Positions 34,774 to 44,055 of a DNA stretch of 64,000 nt are shown one piece after another. The stretch comes from Acidobacteriota bacterium (lineage in GTDB: Bacteria; Actinomycetota; Acidimicrobiia; Acidimicrobiales; Palsa-688). The notes below the pieces were generated by a model, which was not told the origin of the DNA, did no database searches, and worked only from the letters and a program-made list of their open reading frames with translations. Location: positions 1-64,000 of the forward strand of contig JAGWSF010000109.1 of assembly GCA_028876385.1 (NCBI GenBank), written 5' to 3'. Made by a program: the position numbers and the translations under genes. Position 1 is the stretch's first letter; every line of letters begins with the position of its first letter.

Positions 34774-35631
34774 GTGCAACTAGCGATCTGTGTGAGAAAC
34801 CTGCCCGCCAGAGACCTGGCCGACATCGGGCGCTTCGCGGAGGACCACGGTTATGCCTCGGTGTTCGTTCCCGACGGAGCCCGGGGCGGTCTGGTCGACG
34901 ACCAGGGTCGGCTGACGGGCCGCGACGCCTTCGCAAGTCTGGCGGCTCTGTTCGCCGCGACGACGTCCGTGCAGGGCACCGTGGGTGTGGCGGCGGCTCC
35001 GATGCACCATCGGCTGGTGCTTCCCAATCTGGCATCCACGCTCAACGAGATGTCAGGTGGGCGGTTCTCCCTCGGCCTCGGGGTCTCCCATCCTGAGCAG
35101 ACCGCCCGCTTCGGAGTGGCGTTTCCCGACCGGCAGATCGACTACATGCGCAACTGGATCCGCGACCTGAAGGCCTGCTCTGCCGATGGGATGTCCTACG
35201 GCGGCGGTTGGCCAGTCCTCATCGCCGCGCTGGGCCCCCGAATGGTGCAACTGGGGGCAGAGGAAGCCGACGGCCTCATCCTCAACTGGCTCACCCCCGA
35301 ACACGCTGTGTCGTCCGTGTCGCGCGTGCGCCAGGCCGCCCTGGACAGGCCCGTCCGGGTCATGCTGTATCTGCGCCTGATGACGGCCTCGACGGCCCTC
35401 GATGACGCCAGGCGATATGACGGCATGGCCAACTACCACCGGAACTTCGTCACCCAGGGTGTCACGACCGTGGAGGAGATCGTCAGCCGCACCACCTTGC
35501 CACGTGACGATATCGGCGCGGCTCGCGAACGACTAGACCGGTACCGGGAGGCCGGACTGGACACCGCGTGCATCTACCCGCTCAGCTTCGACGCCGACAA
35601 TCGACGCGCTCTCGAGAAGCTCGCCAGTTGA
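34774..35631 (+). CDS. LLM-class flavin-dependent oxidoreductase
   Basis: A 285-residue luciferase-like protein. GTG at 34774 (VQLAICVRN) starts exactly at the first strand; GTG at 34744 would add ten residues. Landmarks: EDHGYASVFVPDGARGG, ASTLNEMSGGRFSLGLGVSH, PVLIAALGPRMVQLGAEEADG and ANYHRNFVTQGV. It likely uses F420 or FMN. It stands alone between a ligase and an ACAD on the opposite strand, and its substrate is unknown. Confidence 0.9.
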   Translation: MQLAICVRNLPARDLADIGRFAEDHGYASVFVPDGARGGLVDDQGRLTGRDAFASLAALFAATTSVQGTVGVAAAPMHHRLVLPNLASTLNEMSGGRFSLGLGVSHPEQTARFGVAFPDRQIDYMRNWIRDLKACSADGMSYGGGWPVLIAALGPRMVQLGAEEADGLILNWLTPEHAVSSVSRVRQAALDRPVRVMLYLRLMTASTALDDARRYDGMANYHRNFVTQGVTTVEEIVSRTTLPRDDIGAARERLDRYREAGLDTACIYPLSFDADNRRALEKLAS

Positions 35632-35690
35632 GCGAACGCCCAGCCCGATTCGACCGATCCGGAGGCCCGACCCTAACATTTGAGATGGCG

Positions 35691-36896
35691 TCAGTTCCTC
35701 AGGGTCTGGCTCCAGGGAACGCCCCGATCCACCGCCGGTTCACGGGGGAGGCCGAGCACCCGGTCCCCGATGATGTTGCGCTGGATCTGGTCGGTGCCAC
35801 CGGCGATCGACGTGCCCGGGCTGCCGACGCAGAGCATGGCCAGACTGCTCGCCATGCGACGCATGGCTCCCGGCTCGTCGACGTAGCTGTCGTAGCCCTC
35901 CTCGAGGAGCACGCCTTCGGGTCCGGATACGGCGGCCGCCCACTCGGCGAAGCGACGGCCGACAACTGATACCGCCAGCTTGCCGAGGCTTCCCTCGGGC
36001 CCGGACGTGCCGGAGGCCCGCAATGCGGCAGCCCGCATCTGCAGGAGGCGAACGATCTCCATGTCCACCCAGTGGCGCATGAGCTCCGCCTTGATGGCCA
36101 GTGCGGCCGGGGAGGTCTGGTCCGGTCGCTGCTTCCAGGCGTCGACGGCGAGGGATATGGCCCCTTCTCCCCGGCGGGGAACCCGGGGCATGTTGTAGCG
36201 CTCGTAGACCAGGGTGTGCTGCGAGACGGACCACCCGTCGTTGACCTCACCCAGGCGGTCGGAATCGGGGATGCGCACATCGGTGAGGAACACCTCGTTG
36301 AACTCGGCCCCCCCGCTCATCTGGCGTAGCGGACGTACCTCGACCCCGGGCTGGCGCATGTTGAGGACGAACTGGGTGAGTCCGGCGTGCTTGGGCGCGT
36401 CCGGGTCGGTCCGGGCCAGTAGGATGGCGACATCCGCCCGGTGGGCGCCGGAGGTCCAGACCTTCTGGCCGTTGACCACCCACTCGTCGCCGTCCCTGAC
36501 GGCTCGGGTGGCGAGGGACGCCAGGTCGGACCCGGATCCCGGCTCGCTGTAGAGCTGGCATCCCATCATCTCGGCGGTGAACAGGGGTCGCAGGCACCGC
36601 CGTCGCAGAGCCTCGGATCCGTAGGCCAGGATGCTGGCGGCCCCCTGGCCGGCGGCTATGGCGTTGGTGACCCGACCGCTGGGAGGAGCGCCGGCTTGTG
36701 AGAGCCTCTCGTCGACCATCGCCTGAAGGTCGCTCGGCACACCGAGCCCACCTTCTCCGGGGGGAAACCAGACATAGGCCAGTCCAGCGTCGAACTGGGC
36801 CCGCAGGAAGGTCACCGGATCGGTGTCACCGGGAGGGTGGTCCTCCAGGAGCTGGTCGACCACCTTCTCCACCAACGCCGAGTATCCATCGTCCAC
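35691..36896 (-). CDS. Acyl-CoA dehydrogenase
   Basis: A 401-residue ACAD, GTG at 36896. The N-terminal helical domain is short and unusual (WFPPGEGGLGVPSD replaces the common YGG motif). The flavin motif LYSEPGSGSDLAS is at 115-127, followed by GQKVWTSGAHRAD. The C-terminal loop reads IAGGTDQIQRNIIGDRVLG. The likely base is E232 in LVYERYNMP. It is divergent from the crotonase-ACAD operon at 37084, and a one-mismatch operator copy (36940-36953) lies between them. Confidence 0.93.
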   Translation of the reverse strand: MDDGYSALVEKVVDQLLEDHPPGDTDPVTFLRAQFDAGLAYVWFPPGEGGLGVPSDLQAMVDERLSQAGAPPSGRVTNAIAAGQGAASILAYGSEALRRRCLRPLFTAEMMGCQLYSEPGSGSDLASLATRAVRDGDEWVVNGQKVWTSGAHRADVAILLARTDPDAPKHAGLTQFVLNMRQPGVEVRPLRQMSGGAEFNEVFLTDVRIPDSDRLGEVNDGWSVSQHTLVYERYNMPRVPRRGEGAISLAVDAWKQRPDQTSPAALAIKAELMRHWVDMEIVRLLQMRAAALRASGTSGPEGSLGKLAVSVVGRRFAEWAAAVSGPEGVLLEEGYDSYVDEPGAMRRMASSLAMLCVGSPGTSIAGGTDQIQRNIIGDRVLGLPREPAVDRGVPWSQTLRN

Positions 36897-36939
36897 CCCT
36901 CGAACTTACCAACCCTGCAGTGAGGGGTCATCAATTACT

Positions 36940-36953
36940 TGACATTTCCGCCA
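36940..36953. promoter_or_regulatory. Degenerate operator copy, TGACATTTCCGCCA
   Basis: TGAC-N6-GCCA, one base off the consensus; with flanks it reads CTTGAC/GCCAAC. It sits between the divergent ACAD (36896) and crotonase (37084) starts. Confidence 0.42.
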
Positions 36954-37083
36954 ACAACTCGGTGAACCCACCGTCCTCACTAGCGGCAGCCCGGTCTGGC
37001 TCCGTAATATCTCAGTCGGGGACCCTCGAGTCATCGAGCCCTCGCTCGATGGCACGAAACCGGACATGACTGGAGAGTCAACC

Positions 37084-37995
37084 ATGACTGCGAAGTACAT
37101 CACGTACGAGAAGCTGGATGAAGGCAGGATTGTCCGGATCACCCTGAACCGGGTCCAGGCCCGCAACGCCCAGAACCGGGGTCTCCTCGTCGAACTGGGC
37201 GACGCCTTCCTCGAAGCCGAAGCCGACGACGAGGTCCGCGTCGTCGTCCTGGCCGGCGCCGGACCGATGTTCTCCTCCGGCCACGACCTGGGCTCCAAGG
37301 ACTTCATCGCCGAACGCACCCCGGGCCCCGATTTCCACCCCTCCTACGGGATCCACGGCGGTACGAAGGCGGGAGCGGAGAACATGATGCTCCAGGAATG
37401 GCATTACTTCTTCCAGAACACCCTGAGGTGGCGCAACCTCCGCGAGATCACGATCGCCCAGGTCCACGGCAACGTGTACGCCGCCGGCCTGATGCTCATG
37501 TGGTGCTGTGACCTGATCGTGGCCGCCGAGGGTACAGTGTTCGCCGACGTCGTCGGTACCCGATTGGGCATGTGCGGGCTGGAGTACTTCGCCCACCCGT
37601 GGGAGTTCGGGCCCCGCAAAGCCAAGGAGCTGCTGCTCACGAGCGACTCCATCGACGTCGACGAGGCCCACTCCCTCGGGATGGTGTCCAAGGTCTTCCC
37701 TGCCGGGCAGCTGAGCGATCTGACGCTGGCGTTCGCCCAGCGCATATCGAGCCTGCCTTCCATGACGTCCCTGATGATCAAAGAGTCGGTCAACCAGTCC
37801 GTGGACAACATGGGCTTCTACAACGCCCTCCAGTCGTGCTTCACCCTCCATCAACTCAACCACTCGCACTGGGCCGAGATCCACGACGACAGATTCCCGG
37901 CCGGCCGACCCGAAGACGGCGTTCCCGACTGGCGTCAGGCGCCTCCCATCGTTCCCTCGGTCAAGAATCTGCCCCGCGCGGCCGAGGCGGGCTGA
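37084..37995 (+). CDS. Crotonase-family protein, long (about 300 residue) type
   Basis: A 303-residue crotonase, longer than the usual 260. ATG at 37084 is chosen because GGAGAG precedes it; ATG at 37066 is the alternative. The oxyanion segment GAGPMFSSGHDLGSKD is followed by an inserted stretch (about residues 80-115). The first Glu position is Met (YAAGLMLMWCCD). The GTRLGMCGLEYFAHPWEFGP block and the C-terminal FTLHQLNHSHWAEIHDDR extension are characteristic of this actinobacterial subtype. It lies three bases ahead of an ACAD in the same operon, so it probably acts on that enzyme's product. Confidence 0.92.
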   Translation: MTAKYITYEKLDEGRIVRITLNRVQARNAQNRGLLVELGDAFLEAEADDEVRVVVLAGAGPMFSSGHDLGSKDFIAERTPGPDFHPSYGIHGGTKAGAENMMLQEWHYFFQNTLRWRNLREITIAQVHGNVYAAGLMLMWCCDLIVAAEGTVFADVVGTRLGMCGLEYFAHPWEFGPRKAKELLLTSDSIDVDEAHSLGMVSKVFPAGQLSDLTLAFAQRISSLPSMTSLMIKESVNQSVDNMGFYNALQSCFTLHQLNHSHWAEIHDDRFPAGRPEDGVPDWRQAPPIVPSVKNLPRAAEAG

Positions 37996-37998
37996 GCG

Positions 37999-39204
37999 AT
38001 GGACGTCGAGCAGTTCCGGATCAAGGCCCGCAATTGGTTGGCCGAGCACGTCGAGGAGTTCTCCGACTTCGACCCAGCCGACCTGACCGCCGGCCGGGAG
38101 TTCCGCCGGGCCCTCTGGGACGCCGGCCTGCTCGGGATCACCCTCGACCGGGCCTATGGGGGAGCCGGGTTGACCGATGATCACCAGCGGGCCTTCGATG
38201 AGGAAGCCTCCAAGTACTCCTTGCCGCCCATGGGCGAAGCGGTCACCACGGGGATATGCGCCCCGACCCTCCTGGATTTCGGGACGGAGGAGCAGAAGAA
38301 GCGCCACATCCCCCGGATGGTCCGAGGGGATGAGGTCTGGACCCAGCTGCTCTCCGAGCCCGGCGCCGGCTCGGACCTGGCCGGACTGCAGACCCGAGCC
38401 GTCCGCGACGGCGATGAGTACGCCATCACCGGACAGAAGGTGTGGACGTCGGGAGCCATGGATTCGGACTTCGCCCTCTGCATGGCCCGTACCGATCCCG
38501 ACCTGCCCAAGCACAAGGGCCTCTCGATGTTCATCGTCGACCTGAAGGCACCGGGTGTGGACATCCGGCCGCTGCGCCAGATGACCGGTGACGCCCACTT
38601 CAACGAGGTGTTCCTCGACGACGTCAAGGTTGCTGCCGATCAGATGGTCGGAGCCGAGAACGAGGGGTGGCGGGCCTTGACCGCCATGCTGACCCACGAG
38701 CGGCTGGCGTTGGGAGCGGGCACCGGGGCAGGCGGAAGCGGGTCAGGATGGACTCGGCCGGCCTCGGCCCGCTTCATTGATACCGCTCGCCGTCTCGGCT
38801 CATCCTCTGACGCCAACGTCCGCCAGGAACTGGTCAAGCTCTACATAGCCGAACGGATCCTGGCCTTCGTCGGCCAGAAGATGCGCGACGAGATCGCCGC
38901 GGGCATCCCGGTCGGGTCGAAGGGCTCGGTGGCCAAGCTGGCAACGGCGCTCATATCCCGGCAATCAGCGAGCGTCGGCATGGCCATCTCCGGGGCCGCG
39001 TCCCAGGCCTGGGACGCAGCTGATCCCGCCGGCGCAGTGCTGGCCACCGCCATGTGCTTCTCGCCCATGACGGCCATCGCCGGCGGCACCAGCGAGATCC
39101 AGCGCAACACCATCGGCGAGCGGGTCCTCGGGCTACCCAAGGAGCCCCAGACCGACCGGGACATTCCGTTCCGCGACATCCTGCAGAACCCGGTCAAGAA
39201 GTAA
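37999..39204 (+). CDS. Acyl-CoA dehydrogenase
   Basis: A 401-residue ACAD, ATG at 37999, three bases after the crotonase stop. Landmarks: LDRAYGGAGLTDDHQRAFDEE, LLSEPGAGSDLAG, GQKVWTSGAMDSD, and IAGGTSEIQRNTIGERVLGLP. E234 in LTHERLAL is the candidate base. An unusual Gly/Ser-rich run (GAGTGAGGSGSGW) follows it where other ACADs have a helix start. No partner ACAD is adjacent. It is related to the enzyme at 31782 in the region RAFDEEAS/RAFNEEAA. Confidence 0.93.
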   Translation: MDVEQFRIKARNWLAEHVEEFSDFDPADLTAGREFRRALWDAGLLGITLDRAYGGAGLTDDHQRAFDEEASKYSLPPMGEAVTTGICAPTLLDFGTEEQKKRHIPRMVRGDEVWTQLLSEPGAGSDLAGLQTRAVRDGDEYAITGQKVWTSGAMDSDFALCMARTDPDLPKHKGLSMFIVDLKAPGVDIRPLRQMTGDAHFNEVFLDDVKVAADQMVGAENEGWRALTAMLTHERLALGAGTGAGGSGSGWTRPASARFIDTARRLGSSSDANVRQELVKLYIAERILAFVGQKMRDEIAAGIPVGSKGSVAKLATALISRQSASVGMAISGAASQAWDAADPAGAVLATAMCFSPMTAIAGGTSEIQRNTIGERVLGLPKEPQTDRDIPFRDILQNPVKK

Positions 39205-39307
39205 GCACTTCGCCGACACGCCGCCCGTGCGGAGAGCGTCTATCCGAGCCCAAGGCGCGTCCCGCGCGACCAGGCCCGTCGTGCCTCTTTGGGAGTAGCG
39301 TTTGCAT

Positions 39308-40327
39308 ATGCAGCAGGAGCGGTACCTCGATCCTCGACATGGCCCCCACAATCCCTCGCAGGGAACGCCGGCCCGCCGTCTCAACTCGGTGCGCCGGACG
39401 TCGACCGTGGACTCGATACGACCAAGTGGGCTGGACGCTGGTCTATCCCTCATCGGCTCGGCCCGGGACCTCGTGACCGACTCGAAGGGCCACGCTCAGG
39501 TGGCCGGGTCGGCTCAAATGGCGGTAACTCTGTGTTACGACGGCGGAGCGTATGTGACCGCAGTGAACACCGACCCACCGGTTGAAGGAGTGGATGCGCT
39601 GGTCGGCAAGGCCGCCACCACAGGATTCCGGGCCGTCATCGACTCTGATACGAGTGCGAAGCGCGGGACCCTGGAGTACCTGCTCCTCGATGAGATACCC
39701 GTATCCACACTCGTGTCAGGTTACGCCGTCCTGCATGCGACCTCACGTGGTGATCTAGACGAGATGGTGATCAGCCGCATGAGGCGACCCGGGCCGCCCC
39801 TCCACGGTCCGGATATGTGTGCCGGGTTCCAGATCGGGGGGGCCATCGAGACGAGCCTCGCCGCCGGCCGACACGCCGTGGTGACCGGTCCGGAAGCCAC
39901 CGAGGTCGTCGACCCCACCGATCCGCTCGGTTGGCACGAGATCGGTCCCCTCCCCCACGAGGCCATGCGACGGTGGCGGCGTCATGATCTCTGGCGGGAG
40001 GGCGATCTCCTGCGGATCGACGTCTTCTTCCGCGACAGCCATCTGGCTCCCGATGGTCTCGAAACCGTTATCCATGAGTACCTCGTATCGGCCACGGTCG
40101 ATGAGAAGAGCATGATCGTCGTGGACTGCGAGGCGGACGGCCGGGTGCTGCCCTTCATCGAGTGCCCTCAGGCGGTGGGGAGCGCCGGGCAGGTGGTCGG
40201 CATGTCGGTGTCGACGCTCCGGCCTCGGGTCAGAGCCGATCTTCAGGGCAAGACGACCTGTACCCATCTCAACGACACCTTGCGCGAGATCGAGGATGTC
40301 CTCGCTCTCGCACCCCTGCTCGCCTGA
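39308..40327 (+). CDS. DUF2889 domain protein
   Basis: A 339-residue protein; ATG at 39308 (TTG at 39302 also in frame). The N-terminal half has RRLNSVRRTSTVDSIRPSG and ARDLVT, then a mid-region with a WHEIGPLPHEAMRRWRR segment. The C-terminal part (VIHEYLVSATVDEKS; LRPRVRADLQGKTTCTHLND) is the DUF2889 signature. DUF2889 genes recur near acyl-CoA, amidohydrolase and DUF35 genes in actinobacteria and proteobacteria, but no activity has been settled that I can cite. It is followed by an amidohydrolase-2 gene. I assign no reaction. Confidence 0.83.
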   Translation: MQQERYLDPRHGPHNPSQGTPARRLNSVRRTSTVDSIRPSGLDAGLSLIGSARDLVTDSKGHAQVAGSAQMAVTLCYDGGAYVTAVNTDPPVEGVDALVGKAATTGFRAVIDSDTSAKRGTLEYLLLDEIPVSTLVSGYAVLHATSRGDLDEMVISRMRRPGPPLHGPDMCAGFQIGGAIETSLAAGRHAVVTGPEATEVVDPTDPLGWHEIGPLPHEAMRRWRRHDLWREGDLLRIDVFFRDSHLAPDGLETVIHEYLVSATVDEKSMIVVDCEADGRVLPFIECPQAVGSAGQVVGMSVSTLRPRVRADLQGKTTCTHLNDTLREIEDVLALAPLLA

Positions 40328-40487
40328 GTCAGGAATTCAGACCGGCCTGCTGCGGCCTCAGGGCGACAAAGCCTTGGCCAATAGGCCACCCCTACGAACG
40401 CAAACGCTATTCGCAAACCTTGTAGTAGCCCACCCCGGCGCGCGATGATGGTCAAGCGCTTGCTTCGAGGACAAGGAGACTTGGGTA

Positions 40488-41615
40488 ATGACGAAGTTGT
40501 GGGCCAACTCGGGCGATTCACATCTAGTTGAACCTGACGACCTCTTCACAGAGAGCCTTCCGGCAGCGCTTGCCGCCCGGATGCCCCGGAGCGAGAAGTC
40601 AGACGATGGCCAGTTCGAAACGATCTTTGTCGACGGCCAGGAGTTTCGGAGGCGGATGCCCAAGGCCGGCATGCTGACCGACGAGGAAGGCCGCACCGTC
40701 TTCGAGCGGGCACCCGGAGCCAACGACAAGGCTCTCCGACTGGTCGACCTCGACGGCGAAGGCATCTGGGCCGAGCTCGTCTACCCGTCCATCGGCATCT
40801 GGACCTCTTCGATCCAGGACCCGGACCTCTTGGCGGCCGGAAGCGCTGCCATCAACGACTGGGCCATCGAGTACCAACGCTTCTCACCACGTTACGTGTG
40901 CACCGCCACGATCCCCCTGCTGACGCCAGAGAGTGCCGTCGCCGAGATCGAGCGGGCGGCCGGCCTCGGGTTCAAGGCGGCCTATTTCTCCGTCGCTCCG
41001 CCCAATGGCGTCGACGACTGGAACAGCGCAGTCTGGGAACCCGTATGGAGTGCGCTGTCCGAGACAGGTCTCGTCTGCAGCTACCACATCGGAACCGAAC
41101 CGCATGATGCCTCGTCCTTCAACGGCGCCTATTTCCGAGGCCCCGGGGGCGCCATCCTCAACTACATGGAGACGACCTACGGTGGCCAGCGGGCCGTTTC
41201 GAAGATGATCGCCTCAGGGGTCTTCGACCGCCACCCGTCACTGAAGGTCATGGTCTCAGAGGGCGGCGCCACATGGGGACCCTTCGTGGCCGATCGCCTC
41301 GATGAGGCCTACCGGCAGCACAGTTCGATGGTGCGACCTCAGCTGCGGCGCCTGCCGAGCGAGTACCTCTATGAGAACGTCTACGCCTCCTTCCAGCACG
41401 ACCGGTCAGCCGTGGCCGCCATGACGGCCATGGGATGGCAGAACGTGTGCTGGGGAAGCGACTATCCCCACATCGAAGGGACATTCGGGCACACCCAGAA
41501 GACCCTGCACGAGCTGTTCGACGATGTTGCGCCGGACGCTCGGCGACGGATCATGGTCGGGGCGTTCGCCGAGCTGTTCCCACACGTACCCGAGGCGCCA
41601 GCCGACGAGGCATGA
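40488..41615 (+). CDS. Amidohydrolase-2 family protein
   Basis: A 375-residue TIM-barrel metal-dependent protein, ATG at 40488 after AAGGAG. The metal-binding start SGDSHLVEPDDLF, the middle YHIGTEPHDASSF, HPSLKVMVSEGGATWGPF and the C-terminal CWGSDYPHIEGTFGH define the amidohydrolase-2 family, which includes decarboxylases and C-C hydrolases. It differs from the paralogues at 19099 and 54462 in having SDSH/SDYPH variants. It follows the DUF2889 gene by 160 bases, a gap that contains a direct repeat CGCAAAC (40399-40405 and 40412-40418). Confidence 0.92.
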   Translation: MTKLWANSGDSHLVEPDDLFTESLPAALAARMPRSEKSDDGQFETIFVDGQEFRRRMPKAGMLTDEEGRTVFERAPGANDKALRLVDLDGEGIWAELVYPSIGIWTSSIQDPDLLAAGSAAINDWAIEYQRFSPRYVCTATIPLLTPESAVAEIERAAGLGFKAAYFSVAPPNGVDDWNSAVWEPVWSALSETGLVCSYHIGTEPHDASSFNGAYFRGPGGAILNYMETTYGGQRAVSKMIASGVFDRHPSLKVMVSEGGATWGPFVADRLDEAYRQHSSMVRPQLRRLPSEYLYENVYASFQHDRSAVAAMTAMGWQNVCWGSDYPHIEGTFGHTQKTLHELFDDVAPDARRRIMVGAFAELFPHVPEAPADEA

Positions 41616-41632
41616 AACTCCCTTGAGCCCGA

Positions 41633-42283
41633 CTACTGGCCCCCGAGGGCCCTCAAAGTGAAGGCGAGGACCGCATCTCGGGCCTGGGCACGGGTTTGCT
41701 TCTTCAGCGGTTTCGCGTTCAGGCCGGCTGCATCGAAAGCCAGGGTGGCGATCGAAGCGGCATCCGATTTGGGGTCGGCCAACGGAAAGGTTCCATCCTG
41801 CCGTCCCGCCTCGAGCACCGACACCAGCGACACCGTGAGGAGGTTTACCGTTCTGCGCCTCTCCAGGTCGACACCCTGAGCCTTCAGCGCTCCAGGGGAC
41901 GTTAGGACCGCCACGCGATGGGCCCGGCGCTTCTCGTAGGTGAACCCTAGGATCTCGTCGATCCAGACTTCGAGGGCTACCCGAGGGTCAGGGGCGCTGC
42001 TAATGCGAGATTCGAGATGATCCCGGGCCTTTTCACCGTCCCGGCGGTAAAGGGCGCAGAGCAGGTCATCCTTCGAGGCGAAATGACGGTAGAACGACCG
42101 GGTCGATACCCCTGCTACGTCGAGCACATCAGCCACCGTCATATCCTGGAACTCGTTGCGCTCCATCACCTTCATGGCGGCGGCAAAGAGCAGTTCCAGC
42201 TCGTCGGAGTGCTTGTAGCGACGCGGGCGGCCTCCTGCAGCTACTGGGGTGGCGTCAGATCGATCCGGAGCGGACTTGAGCAC
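41633..42283 (-). CDS. TetR-family transcriptional regulator (distinct type)
   Basis: A 216-residue TetR regulator, GTG at 42283. The helix-turn-helix is around residues 45-68 (MTVADVLDVAGVSTRSFYRH), followed by FASKDDLLCALYRRDGEKA. The recognition helix (STRSFYRHF) differs from SRASFYTYF in the regulators at 8798 and 63447, so it should bind a different site. The C-terminal domain (LKKQTRAQARDAVLAFTLRALGG) is common among actinobacterial regulators of lipid genes. It converges on the amidohydrolase gene, and its target is not evident. Confidence 0.93.
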   Translation of the reverse strand: MLKSAPDRSDATPVAAGGRPRRYKHSDELELLFAAAMKVMERNEFQDMTVADVLDVAGVSTRSFYRHFASKDDLLCALYRRDGEKARDHLESRISSAPDPRVALEVWIDEILGFTYEKRRAHRVAVLTSPGALKAQGVDLERRRTVNLLTVSLVSVLEAGRQDGTFPLADPKSDAASIATLAFDAAGLNAKPLKKQTRAQARDAVLAFTLRALGGQ

Positions 42284-42388
42284 GGCGCGCCAGGATAGCT
42301 GTGTGGGAAGGCCGGCCGACTGATCATCGGCCCACCCAATGATACGGCCATCTAGGTGAGGATGCCGGGCACCCTCACGAAATCACGC

Positions 42389-42835
42389 CTAGCCTAGGCG
42401 GGGGCGAAAGCGGGGCACGGTGAGCGTCTCACTGACCTTCTCGAAGGTCACCTCGACCCTGTCGCCGATCTGTACCCCATCCGGGTCACAATCGATGACG
42501 TTGACCAGCAGGCGGGCGCCAGCACCTTGGGTTCCGTCGAGCTCGACCACCGCAGAGACATAGGGGACAGCGGCCTGCAGGTAAGGCGCCAGTGGATGGC
42601 GAACGACGGTGAAGGAATAGATCGTCCCACCGCCGGGAAGGTCCACCCAGGTGAAGGCCGTTCCCTGGCACTGGAAGCACCGGGGAGGGGGCGGACTGAT
42701 GAACGTGCCGCATCCGTCGCAGCGGTAGCCCAGAAGGCGACCGTCGGCGGCTGCGTCCCAGAATGGCTGGGTCACCTCATTGGCGTACGGGTCGTCGATG
42801 GGAGAGGGCCACACACCCTGCCGCACGTCGCTCAT
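42389..42835 (-). CDS. DUF35 zinc-ribbon/OB-fold protein, thiolase partner
   Basis: A 148-residue DUF35 protein. The frame runs upstream into the thiolase gene, but ATG at 42835 (the second of two consecutive ATGs) is preferred: GAGGAGG lies at good spacing, and the start overlaps the thiolase stop. It has the leading helix TQPFWDAAADGRLLGYRCDG, a zinc ribbon with CDGC and CFQC (about residues 37-57), and the OB strands IYSFTVVRHPL and PYVSAVVELDG. It is translationally coupled to the lipid-transfer-type thiolase at 42835-44055 and probably forms a complex with it. Confidence 0.93.
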   Translation of the reverse strand: MSDVRQGVWPSPIDDPYANEVTQPFWDAAADGRLLGYRCDGCGTFISPPPPRCFQCQGTAFTWVDLPGGGTIYSFTVVRHPLAPYLQAAVPYVSAVVELDGTQGAGARLLVNVIDCDPDGVQIGDRVEVTFEKVSETLTVPRFRPRLG

Positions 42836-44055
42836 CATGCCCTCCTCAACAGTGTGCCTGACACCGGCAGGCCGGCTGGTCCTCCGGTGGTGAGGGCGAT
42901 CTGGGCCCCCTCGACCTGATTGACTGCGGTGCCGCGCAGTTGTTCCACGGCCTCCCGAACATGGGTCATCCCGATGATGTAGGCCTCGGACAGGTTGCCG
43001 CCGTGGGTGTTCACGGGGATACGGCCGCTGGGCCAGCGAATGCTTCCTTCGGCAACGAACGGTCCGCTCTCTCCGATGCCACAGAATCCGTAGTCCTCGA
43101 GTTGCATGAGCACCATGGACGAGAAGTGGTCGTAGAGAAGCGCCACGTCGACATCGTCGGGGGTCACGCCGGCCATCTTGTAGAGACGCTTCGCCACGGG
43201 TCGGTGGCCCGACGAGGCAAAGTACCCGTCGGGCATCTGGAAGTAGTTGAACAGTCCCGGACCCCACCGTCCCATTCCGCCATGGGCCGAGGCCAGGATG
43301 TACACGGGGGGTTGCCGAAGGTCGCGGGCCCTCTCCGCCGATGTCGTGATGACTGCAACGGCGCCGTCACTCTCCATGGTGTAGTCGAAGAGGCAGAAGG
43401 GATCGTTTATCATCCGCGCATTGAAGTAGTCGTCGAGGGTCAGCGGATCCTTGCGCAGAGCCGTCGGGCGGCGGAGGGCGTTGTTGCGCTCGGTGATGGC
43501 CACCTCGGCGAAATGCTCCCGCTTGGTCCCGTACAGATGCATGTGGCGCTGGGTCAGGACTGCGAAGCTGTGGCCTGGTGAGGCCAGTCCACTGTTGGCC
43601 GTGAAAGCCATGGCCGGGTCCGGCCCCCCACCACCGTAGGGACTGGCGCTGGCTGCTGCCGCCACGTACTGCAGTCGACCGCCCACCTCCGAGCCACCCA
43701 GGCGCTTGGTCGCCTGTTGAAGGGTCATGAGTGAGACCACGACGTCCGCTTGGCCAGAGGTGATGGCAGCTGCGGCCAGTCCGAGTGATCCAGCGGCACC
43801 CCCCCCTCCTGAGGTGAGGGTGGCTGCGAAGCGTATTTCCGGTACCCCGAGCACCGCTCCCACCGTGGCTGGGTCGCACGAGTTGGAGTAGATCGCGAAT
43901 CCGTCGAGATCGTTGACGGTCAGGCCGGCGTCTTCGAGGGCGGCGAGGATCGCTGTACAAGCCAGCGAGAGCTCCGTCTCGGGAACGGACCGCCCCCTGA
44001 GGTAGTAGGGGGTCGAACCGACGCCGACCACAGCTGTCTTGTCTTTGAGAGTCAT
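42835..44055 (-). CDS. Thiolase-like lipid-transfer (SCP2/Ltp-type) protein
   Basis: A 406-residue thiolase fold, ATG at 44055. Blocks include VVGVGSTPYYLRGRS, FAATLTSGGGGAAGSLGLAA, DDVDVALLYDHFSSMVLMQL and PVNTHGGNLSEAYIIGM, with a C-terminal QIALTTGGPAGLPVSGTLLL-like end. The ordinary thiolase nucleophile Cys (as in NSQCGS) is absent; a Gly-rich GGGG lies near that region. Coupled with DUF35, it may be a retro-aldolase or acyl-transfer unit. It differs from the paralogue at 17890 in keeping His in NTHGG. A divergent alcohol dehydrogenase starts 243 bases away. Confidence 0.91.
   Translation of the reverse strand: MTLKDKTAVVGVGSTPYYLRGRSVPETELSLACTAILAALEDAGLTVNDLDGFAIYSNSCDPATVGAVLGVPEIRFAATLTSGGGGAAGSLGLAAAAITSGQADVVVSLMTLQQATKRLGGSEVGGRLQYVAAAASASPYGGGGPDPAMAFTANSGLASPGHSFAVLTQRHMHLYGTKREHFAEVAITERNNALRRPTALRKDPLTLDDYFNARMINDPFCLFDYTMESDGAVAVITTSAERARDLRQPPVYILASAHGGMGRWGPGLFNYFQMPDGYFASSGHRPVAKRLYKMAGVTPDDVDVALLYDHFSSMVLMQLEDYGFCGIGESGPFVAEGSIRWPSGRIPVNTHGGNLSEAYIIGMTHVREAVEQLRGTAVNQVEGAQIALTTGGPAGLPVSGTLLRRA

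Noticed and set aside
39303..39312. TGCATATGCA palindrome over the DUF2889 start as an operator
   Set aside because: Ten-base palindromes are frequent by chance, and no similar site was seen elsewhere.
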